This document shows, one piece after another, positions 1 through 4,904 of a stretch of DNA of 5,334 bases (positions within the stretch are counted from its first letter, which is position 1; each line of letters starts with the position of its first letter). A program made the position numbers and the translations under genes. The notes beneath the pieces were generated by a model that saw only the letters and a list, made by a program, of their open reading frames with translations, was not told the origin of the DNA and did no database searches. The stretch lies in the NCBI GenBank assembly GCA_905478675.1, contig CAJQJI010000132.1, forward strand, positions 1-5,334, written 5' to 3'. The DNA comes from Candidatus Altimarinota bacterium. GTDB taxonomy: Bacteria > Patescibacteriota > Gracilibacteria > UBA4473.

Positions 1-495
1 GATTAATAAATCGAGTAAATTTGGCTGTGTCCGCGCCGCAATTTCAGACGTAGATTCAGCCCCTGGGAAAAAATATAAAACACTCATCGGTACAACTATG
101 GCCACCAACACACTCAAAAGCAGTAAACGTAAGGCTCGAGCAAACAAATACGGTCGTCCTAAAACAATCGAATACGCGAGCCCTTGAATAGGCCGCAGCA
201 AAGGGGCAATCAGCATGGCCCCAATAATAACCGCCACGGAATTTTGCATTAAACCAAAAGTGGCAATTAAAGCTGATAAAATAACTTCAAGCCAATATAA
301 CCGCTTGGTTGTAATCCCTTCAATTACTCGTTGCGATATTTCCGCTTTTTGCTCGTCTGCCTGTTTCATTAGCGCTAACTTATTAAACAGCACATCAAAC
401 ACCGCATCCCAAGGCTCATCAACCGAAACCCCAACAAAAGTTTTTAATTTTTTTTGCGTCTGTATCCACCAAAAACGGAGTTTAACCAAATTCAT
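1..495 (-). CDS. DUF389 family membrane protein (TIGR00341-like), 3' end outside window
   Basis: The first 165 residues are present, reading from an ATG at 495-493 leftwards off the window; the stop is not seen. After about 65 mostly hydrophilic residues come at least three membrane segments (about 68-85, 87-112 and 120-143). The family signature is clear: ATFGLMQNSVAVIIGAMLIA at about 78-97, followed by PLLRPI, and later ARTQPNLLDLLI at the window edge. This matches the conserved hydrophobic core of DUF389 proteins, inner-membrane proteins whose function is not established. The gene lies 45 bp downstream of the 221-residue gene on the same strand, so co-transcription is likely. No clear Shine-Dalgarno sequence precedes the ATG; a GTG lies one codon upstream (498-496) and could serve instead. 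The frame is closed upstream by the TAG that ends the neighbouring gene. The family call is firm, the exact start moderately so. Confidence 0.87.
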   Translation of the reverse strand, partial: MNLVKLRFWWIQTQKKLKTFVGVSVDEPWDAVFDVLFNKLALMKQADEQKAEISQRVIEGITTKRLYWLEVILSALIATFGLMQNSVAVIIGAMLIAPLLRPIQGLAYSIVLGRPYLFARALRLLLLSVLVAIVVPMSVLYFFPGAESTSEIAARTQPNLLDLLI

Positions 496-540
496 CACCG
501 CACAGACTACTTTTTTCAGGCCGAGGCAAAAGCCAAAATA

Positions 541-1206
541 CTAAACACCTTCAAATGGCCAATCTAAAACTATGCCACAATCATCTTCATCATATAAATT
601 ATGCGCCCCAACCCGAAGAATGTTGGTTTCACTTTTCGTACATCCAGCCCGTGCACTGGCCAAGTTTTTAGCCGTTGTACTTTCAGCATAGAAATCGACC
701 TGCTCAGCCTTCAGTGCCGCTTCTACGGCTTTTTTAAATTCAAAAACAAGCCCTAAAGTTGGATCTTCTGTAAAAAATTCTTCCCCTAAAACACGATGCA
801 GATCTTCGTAAGCCGCATCTCGCATTATCGCTAAACGATGCATAAAAGGTCCCACAATAAACGCACGACTCTCAGCCGAAAATTCAGAAATAAAATCAGT
901 TAAGAACCCGGCTATAAATTCACGCCAGCGCATATGACAAACACCAAAACGCTGATGATCTTTCCCCGCTAAAATAAGACAATCATTTCCATATATTTCT
1001 AAAATACGGTTATAATCAGCGGTTATTAAGGCGTCAGCTTCTGGGCGATTTTCACTGTCAAATTTATAATCAGGCGTTACTTCAAAAATACGATTTCCAC
1101 AGACTTCTGAGGGTTGCACACAGGGAGTATTCTTTGACCTTGGACGCGGAAAACGATAATTAAAATACTTGGTTGGGTATAAACGAACTTCTAATTTTTC
1201 ACTCAT
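541..1206 (-). CDS. Hypothetical soluble protein, 221 aa, family not recognised
   Basis: A complete reading frame from ATG (1206-1204) to TAG (543-541). I do not recognise the family. No signal peptide or membrane segment is visible, so it is probably cytosolic. The N-terminal 50 residues are basic and aromatic (PTKYFNYRFPRPRSK at about 11-25). The middle, about 95-170, looks alpha-helical with alternating hydrophobic and charged residues (FIAGFLTDFISEF, then a stretch ending in FEFKKAVEAALKAEQ). The C-terminus is acidic (LYDEDDCG). Six cysteines (29, 36, 76, 90, 189, 210) are scattered, with no CxxC metal-binding pattern. It is the first gene of a minus-strand pair with the DUF389 protein and is divergent from the 278-residue membrane protein across 99 bp, so a membrane-related role is conceivable, but that is inference from context only. 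Amino-acid composition and the absence of an opposing good frame support a real gene. Confidence 0.75.
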   Translation of the reverse strand: MSEKLEVRLYPTKYFNYRFPRPRSKNTPCVQPSEVCGNRIFEVTPDYKFDSENRPEADALITADYNRILEIYGNDCLILAGKDHQRFGVCHMRWREFIAGFLTDFISEFSAESRAFIVGPFMHRLAIMRDAAYEDLHRVLGEEFFTEDPTLGLVFEFKKAVEAALKAEQVDFYAESTTAKNLASARAGCTKSETNILRVGAHNLYDEDDCGIVLDWPFEGV

Positions 1207-1220
1207 AATTTTTTATGTCA

Positions 1221-1250
1221 AATATCTACTGAACGTCATTTTTAACTCAA
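1221..1250 (-). promoter_or_regulatory. Possible promoter for the 221-aa gene and DUF389 gene
   Basis: Reading the minus strand, TTGAGT (1250-1245) and GATATT (1226-1221) are separated by 18 nt and lie 14 nt before the ATG at 1206. Each box matches the sigma70 consensus at about four of six positions. No Shine-Dalgarno sequence follows. This is a weak call in an AT-rich gap; it rests mainly on the need for a promoter between divergent genes. Confidence 0.3.
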
Positions 1251-1267
1251 GTTTTAAAACAGGATAA

Positions 1268-1296
1268 TTGCGTCTGATGTCTTTCTCCCTTAAAAT
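1268..1296 (+). promoter_or_regulatory. Sigma70-like promoter, predicted leaderless, for the 278-aa membrane protein
   Basis: TTGCGT (1268-1273) and TAAAAT (1291-1296) are spaced by exactly 17 nt, the optimal sigma70 spacing. The -10 box ends 9 nt before the ATG at 1306, so transcription should begin about 0-3 nt before the start codon. There is no room for a Shine-Dalgarno site and none is visible, which points to a leaderless mRNA. Confidence 0.6.
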
Positions 1297-1305
1297 AAAA
1301 GAAGT

Positions 1306-2142
1306 ATGCACAGCTTCAACGATCTACTTTCTAAAAACCTACCCGTTTGTGTCCGCGTAGAGAGCACCAACGCTTTAAATGAAACTTGGTCACAGCAAAT
1401 TATTTTGTTTGTGCTTATTACACTGACTTGTTTAACCGGCATTACCGTTCTTAGTGATGCCACCTATAAATTAGGGTGGCACTCCTTAGAACCTTTCGGA
1501 CTTGATATTCCGCCCCTACTTTTAGGCTTTATTATCCTTTTATTTATCGCTTCAACCGTTTGTTTAGGGTTTTGGCTCCACGAAGATAAACACAGCGAAA
1601 AAAATTTAGGCGCCCAAAAAAGTGAAGAATTAGATTACATTTTTCCACAAGCCCACTCGTTACATATTAAAGACCAAGCCTGGGATTTAACCAATGCCTA
1701 TAAAATCATACTCGACTACCCAAACCGAGTTATTGTGCATTTTAAAGACCCCGACCAAACGTTTATTTTACGCGATGACCGCAGCGGATTTCCCTTTGAA
1801 CCAACCAGCCTTAAAGAGCTCAAACGTTTAAACTATAATTGTGCTTTGTTTGTTTATTTAACCGGGATCGATTTACCCAATCGAGCCATCTATAAAACCA
1901 ATTGGTGGTGGAACATTGCGGCGGGCTTTATGTTTGTGTTTGCTACGATGGTGCCGTTCTTTTTTCAAGCGGTTGGCATGCCTTTTTACTGGATTGGATT
2001 TTTAGCTATTCCCGTCAGCTACTTAGCTTTTAGAGCCGGACAAAAAGAGTTTCAACATCACCAATTTTTTAGCTACGCACAATTTTTAATAGATCATAAC
2101 AAACACGTTGATCCGCGACTTTACCGTGCGCCATTAATTTAA
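1306..2142 (+). CDS. Hypothetical four-TM membrane protein, 278 aa, family not recognised
   Basis: A complete frame from ATG to TAA. Four membrane segments are visible in two hairpins: about residues 31-49, 68-91, 201-220 and 225-243. Between the hairpins lies a soluble part of about 110 residues (92-200) with alternating short hydrophobic and polar stretches (YKIILDYPNRVIVHFKDPDQ, then TFILRDD) that suggests a beta-rich domain, perhaps of PH-like type; this is a guess from the pattern only. The first 30 residues and the last 35 (many His and Phe, HHQFFSYAQF) are soluble; with four segments both ends would face the same side. The start is supported by the promoter whose -10 box ends 9 nt upstream. 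The downstream SufD-like gene has its own promoter, so this may be a single-gene transcript. I do not recognise the family; no enzyme motif is apparent. Confidence 0.78.
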   Translation: MHSFNDLLSKNLPVCVRVESTNALNETWSQQIILFVLITLTCLTGITVLSDATYKLGWHSLEPFGLDIPPLLLGFIILLFIASTVCLGFWLHEDKHSEKNLGAQKSEELDYIFPQAHSLHIKDQAWDLTNAYKIILDYPNRVIVHFKDPDQTFILRDDRSGFPFEPTSLKELKRLNYNCALFVYLTGIDLPNRAIYKTNWWWNIAAGFMFVFATMVPFFFQAVGMPFYWIGFLAIPVSYLAFRAGQKEFQHHQFFSYAQFLIDHNKHVDPRLYRAPLI

Positions 2143-2152
2143 GCTAAGTCGA

Positions 2153-2180
2153 TTGTGGTACTCACTTTTTTGGCTATATT
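2153..2180 (+). promoter_or_regulatory. Sigma70-like promoter, predicted leaderless, for the SufD-like gene
   Basis: TTGTGG (2153-2158) and TATATT (2175-2180) are separated by 16 nt. The -10 box ends 8 nt before the ATG at 2189, placing the expected transcription start at or within about 2 nt of the start codon. No Shine-Dalgarno sequence is present. The promoter sits in the 46-bp gap after the 278-residue gene and overlaps the 5' extension of the longer reading frame that begins with TTG at 2153. Confidence 0.5.
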
Positions 2181-2188
2181 TTACGTTG

Positions 2189-2713
2189 ATGAAATTTACA
2201 AATCCTAGCGGTCATAAAACTATTGAAGTAAAAGACGATACTTTACTCGAAATAGAAATAGAAGATTTTTCAGCGGGAAGCCGGGAGTTTAATTTAACGA
2301 TTGAACTGTTAGCGGAAAATGCTGAATGTCATGTCAAAGGTCGAACACAATGTACTGGCACTGATCATAAAAACTGGGAAATCAAACAAGTTTTTAAAGG
2401 GAAAAATCAAACCGGATCCATTGATTTACGTGGTACCGCCGAAGACCAAAGTTTTTTAGGTTTTGATGGTAACGGCACGCTTACGACTGAGTCGGAACAA
2501 GCCGACGCGAATATTACGGAAAAAATTATTTTATTTGATAACGCTAAAGGGAAATCTTTACCCGTTTTACGAGTCGAAACAGACCAAGTAAAATCGGCGG
2601 GTCATGGGGCGAGTATTGCGCCCGTGGATCCTGAAAAAATTTTATACTTCCAAGCCCGCGGGATAGACAAAAAAACAGCGGCGAATCTTATTAAAACCGG
2701 CTTTCTTAAATAG
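2189..2713 (+). CDS. Miniature SufD-like (SufBD-family) Fe-S cluster assembly protein, 174 aa
   Basis: SufB and SufD, with the ATPase SufC, form the scaffold that builds Fe-S clusters in the cytosol. Residues about 120-173 carry the family's C-terminal hallmark: LRVETDQVKSAGHGAS with His139 in the position of the conserved SufD histidine, then PVDPEKILYFQARGI and a short helix ending LIKTGFL. The preceding part (about 10-118) alternates short polar and hydrophobic strands, as expected for the beta-helix core. Typical SufB or SufD proteins exceed 400 residues, so this one keeps only part of the core and the C-terminal helices and lacks the usual N-terminal domain. The SufB-type cysteine before the HGA motif is absent (KSAGHG rather than KCSHG), which favours SufD. 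No sufC, sufB or sufS is adjacent. I chose ATG 2189 over TTG 2153 because the extra 12 residues (MWYSLFWLYFTL) are unlike the family and overlap a promoter. Confidence 0.78.
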   Translation: MKFTNPSGHKTIEVKDDTLLEIEIEDFSAGSREFNLTIELLAENAECHVKGRTQCTGTDHKNWEIKQVFKGKNQTGSIDLRGTAEDQSFLGFDGNGTLTTESEQADANITEKIILFDNAKGKSLPVLRVETDQVKSAGHGASIAPVDPEKILYFQARGIDKKTAANLIKTGFLK

Positions 2714-2727
2714 CCACTTGCTACTTT

Positions 2728-2733
2728 TATAAT
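2728..2733 (+). promoter_or_regulatory. Consensus -10 box TATAAT, predicted leaderless, before mscS
   Basis: A perfect TATAAT ends 9 nt before the mscS ATG at 2743 and is followed by a run of seven T residues (2733-2739). No convincing -35 box lies 16-18 nt upstream; the best is TTAAAT at 2706-2711, inside the end of the SufD-like gene. As with the two genes upstream, transcription would begin about 2-3 nt before the ATG, with no Shine-Dalgarno site. It probably drives mscS, MGMT and the dehydrogenase together. Confidence 0.5.
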
Positions 2734-2742
2734 TTTTTTCTT

Positions 2743-3588
2743 ATGAATATCTCACCCGAAACACTTCAAGATCTGTACGAAAAAGGCTTAACGATGTTAC
2801 TTGAATACACACCTAAATTCATTTCTGCCATTGTCGTATTTATTATAGGATGGCTTGCTATTGGTTTTTTTATACGCGGATTAAGACGTTTTTTTGATCG
2901 TGTAAACTTAGATGAAGCTTTAGAAAGTTTTATTATGAGTCTGGCTAGTGCCGGTTTAAAAATTATTTTGCTCGTCATTGTGGCCACTATGTTTGGCGTA
3001 CAGACTACGTCATTAGTTGCCCTTATGGGGGCCGCTGGTTTAGCCGTTGGTTTAGCCTTACAAGGCAGTCTTTCTAATTTTGCAGGCGGCGTGTTAATTC
3101 TTTTCTTTAAACCTTTTAAAATTGGGGATTACATCGAAGCTCAAGGCGTTGGCGGCACTGTTAAAAATATTCAAATCTTTAACACCGTTCTAACTACGCC
3201 AGATAACAAGACGATTGTGCTACCAAATGGTAATTTAGCGAACGATGTCATTACTAATTACACCGAACAACGTTTTCGTCGTTTAGACTTAGTATTTGGA
3301 ATTGGTTACGGTGATGACATTAAACTCGCCAAAAAAGTTTTAGAAGAAGTGGTAGTCGGTGATGAGCGAGTTGTGACGAAAAATAAAGATCATGCCCCTC
3401 AGATCGTGGTCGGAAATTTAGGCGAAAGTAGTGTTGATATTTGGTGTCGAGTTTGGGTTAAAACGGATGACTACTGGGATTTGAAATTTGATAAACTTGA
3501 AGCCGTAAAAGAAGCCTTTGATGCTAAAGGTATTTCTATTCCCTTCCCGCAACGTGACGTACATCACTATAATGTTGATTCTAAATAG
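2743..3588 (+). CDS. mscS: Small-conductance mechanosensitive channel, MscS family
   Basis: MscS is a homoheptameric inner-membrane channel that opens under membrane tension and releases solutes during hypo-osmotic shock. At 281 residues this is the compact three-TM form, close to E. coli MscS (286). TM1 is about 26-46, TM2 about 64-86 and pore-lining TM3 about 90-125, with the hallmark GAAGLAVGLALQGSLSNFAGG (Ala/Gly-packed helix, residues about 96-116), including the kink region, followed by FKPFKIGDYIE. The beta domain follows with VGGTVKNIQIFNT and the PNG motif (VLPNGNL at 159-165). The C-terminal alpha/beta cage region ends in GISIPFPQRDVH, the usual family terminus. The ATG is preceded by a -10 box 9 nt upstream. 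The MGMT gene starts 6 nt after the stop, so the two are probably co-transcribed. Family assignment is very secure; ion selectivity cannot be read from sequence. Confidence 0.97.
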   Translation: MNISPETLQDLYEKGLTMLLEYTPKFISAIVVFIIGWLAIGFFIRGLRRFFDRVNLDEALESFIMSLASAGLKIILLVIVATMFGVQTTSLVALMGAAGLAVGLALQGSLSNFAGGVLILFFKPFKIGDYIEAQGVGGTVKNIQIFNTVLTTPDNKTIVLPNGNLANDVITNYTEQRFRRLDLVFGIGYGDDIKLAKKVLEEVVVGDERVVTKNKDHAPQIVVGNLGESSVDIWCRVWVKTDDYWDLKFDKLEAVKEAFDAKGISIPFPQRDVHHYNVDSK

Positions 3589-3594
3589 AATATT

Positions 3595-3909
3595 ATGGAA
3601 GCCCGTAATTTTAACGAGCGGTGTTACAAATTATTAAGCACGGTGCCGAGTGGCCGGGTTACGACTTATAAAGCTTTGGCGGAAGCCTTAGGCTGCAAAG
3701 CCTACCGAGCGGTTGGCAATGCCATGAATAAAAATCCTTATCCACGTGACCTAGTTCCCTGCCATCGAGTGGTTAATAGTGATGGACGTCTGGGCGGTTA
3801 TGCCGGCCAAACCAGTGAAAAGATTAATCGCCTGAAAGCCGAAGGCGTAACAATAAAAAATGAACGTGTCGTTCATTTCAAAGAAAAAAATTACACTTTT
3901 GACGCATGA
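3595..3909 (+). CDS. Minimal methylated-DNA--protein-cysteine S-methyltransferase (MGMT C-terminal domain)
   Basis: It transfers the alkyl group of O6-alkylguanine in DNA to its own cysteine in a single-use repair reaction. The active-site motif PCHRVV is intact with Cys56, so this is a true transferase and not an alkyltransferase-like protein, where that cysteine is replaced. Other family features are present: VPSGRVTTYKALAEALG (18-33) with the conserved Tyr25, YRAVGNAM (37-44) with Arg38 in the position of the base-flipping arginine finger, NPYP (47-50) and LGGYAGQ (66-72). At 104 residues it consists of the DNA-binding and catalytic domain alone; Ogt and Ada-type proteins carry an extra N-terminal domain and are usually 150 residues or more. 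It lies 6 nt after mscS, and its TGA stop overlaps the next gene's ATG in an ATGA. It ends cleanly, so a natural short form is likelier than a truncation. Confidence 0.93.
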   Translation: MEARNFNERCYKLLSTVPSGRVTTYKALAEALGCKAYRAVGNAMNKNPYPRDLVPCHRVVNSDGRLGGYAGQTSEKINRLKAEGVTIKNERVVHFKEKNYTFDA

Positions 3910-4859
3910 AAATAGTCTTTCTCGATACCGAACTTATGGGCCCTGACGTAGATTTAAGTTTATTTGAAACTTTAGGCGACGTCATGTTTTACGAATTCAC
4001 CACGCCAGCGCAAGTCGCCGATCGAATTGAAAACGCAGAAATTATTATCACTAATAAAGTAAAATTAGACACCTTTAATTTATCGGTGGCTAAATCTTTA
4101 AAAATGGTGGCTTTAACCTGTACGGGCACCGATGGCGTGGCCTTAGACTACGCTAAAGAACACGGCATTGCCGTGGCCAATGTAGCGGGTTACAGCACCG
4201 CTAGTGTGGTAGAACAAACCTTTGCGCTCTTGTTTGGTCTCATGCGTCATACCACTTGGCATGATGCGTATGTAAAAAACAACTACGCTCAAAGTTCGAT
4301 GATAACGACCTTTGGTCAACCTTATAGCGAACTAGCGGGTAAAACTTGGGGTATTATTGGTTTAGGCTCTATTGGGAAAAAAGTCGCCACAGTGGCCGAA
4401 GCCTTTGATTGTAAAGTAGTGTACCACTCTACTTCAGGACATAATACTAACGGCCCATACCCCCATTTAGCGCTCGAAGATTTATGCGAAACCTGTGACA
4501 TTATTTCCATTCATGCACCGCTAAATAACCGAACAAAAAATTTGATCAATAAAGACAACTTAAATTTGATGAAGCTCAACGCCTATGTGCTTAACCTCGG
4601 GCGCGGCGGCATTATTAATGAAGCCGATTTAGCCGTGGCTTTAGATGATGGTGATATTGCCGGTGCTGGCTTAGATGTATTTGAACATGAACCGATTAAG
4701 GTTGATAATCCTTTACTGCAATTAAAACACCCAGAACGATTACTCACCTCTCCACACATTGCTTGGGCCAGCCAAGAAGCCCGAGAACGACTCGCCCAAG
4801 AAGTATTCGTGAATATCGAGGCTTTTAAAGCCGGAACAAAGCGAAATCGGGTGGTTTAA
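3906..4859 (+). CDS. D-2-hydroxyacid dehydrogenase (glycerate/hydroxypyruvate reductase-like), NAD(P)-dependent
   Basis: A cytosolic oxidoreductase that interconverts 2-oxoacids and D-2-hydroxyacids. At 317 residues it is full length. The substrate domain comes first (1-100), then the nucleotide-binding domain (about 101-290), then a return to the substrate domain. Visible motifs are CTGTDGVALDYAKEHGI (72-88), the Rossmann GLGSIG (152-157), the catalytic arginine in LGRGG (Arg233), the acid of the triad in DVFEHEP (Glu262) and the catalytic histidine in SPHIAW (His284). The second Rossmann strand ends VVYHSTSGHN (171-180) without the Asp that usually selects NAD, which suggests NADP or dual use. 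HprA-like glycerate dehydrogenase is the closest subgroup I can suggest; the true substrate (glyoxylate, hydroxypyruvate or another) is not determined. Its ATG overlaps the MGMT stop (ATGA), implying translational coupling. A terminator follows 9 nt after the stop. Confidence 0.93.
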   Translation: MKIVFLDTELMGPDVDLSLFETLGDVMFYEFTTPAQVADRIENAEIIITNKVKLDTFNLSVAKSLKMVALTCTGTDGVALDYAKEHGIAVANVAGYSTASVVEQTFALLFGLMRHTTWHDAYVKNNYAQSSMITTFGQPYSELAGKTWGIIGLGSIGKKVATVAEAFDCKVVYHSTSGHNTNGPYPHLALEDLCETCDIISIHAPLNNRTKNLINKDNLNLMKLNAYVLNLGRGGIINEADLAVALDDGDIAGAGLDVFEHEPIKVDNPLLQLKHPERLLTSPHIAWASQEARERLAQEVFVNIEAFKAGTKRNRVV

Positions 4860-4868
4860 TATAATAAG

Positions 4869-4900
4869 GTCATTTTGAACTTGTTTCAAAATGACATTTT
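4869..4900. terminator. Bidirectional Rho-independent terminator between convergent genes
   Basis: A perfect 11-bp inverted repeat, GTCATTTTGAA (4869-4879) and TTCAAAATGAC (4885-4895), encloses a 5-nt loop. On the plus strand it is followed by ATTTTAATATT, a short T-tract; on the minus strand by CTTATTATATT, which is less T-rich. It fills the 45-bp gap between the dehydrogenase stop and the convergent penicillin-binding protein stop, so it can serve both. The stem is AT-rich (only 3 G-C pairs), so strength may be modest. Confidence 0.8.
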
Positions 4901-4904
4901 AATA

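Noticed and set aside
215..544. 109-residue plus-strand reading frame
   Set aside because: It lies opposite the DUF389 gene, whose protein sequence is clearly recognisable on the minus strand; the plus frame is Ser/Thr/Cys-rich with no family resemblance, so it is a shadow.
2708..2739. Possible terminator after the SufD-like gene: TAGC, 5-nt loop, GCTA, then a T-rich run
   Set aside because: The perfect stem is only 4 bp (2711-2714 with 2720-2723), and the T-run is better explained as the sequence around the mscS -10 box. Not enough to call a terminator.
2766..2987. 73-residue minus-strand reading frame inside mscS
   Set aside because: It is antisense to the well-conserved MscS N-terminal half and shows no recognisable features of its own.
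3568..3573. Perfect TATAAT near the end of mscS, a possible internal promoter for MGMT
   Set aside because: It is within codons of the MscS C-terminus, has no good -35 box, and would leave a leader of about 15 nt unlike the other promoters here; mentioned only as a possibility in the operon finding.
4322..4510. 62-residue minus-strand reading frame inside the dehydrogenase gene
   Set aside because: It is antisense to the conserved Rossmann domain and has no promoter or family features.
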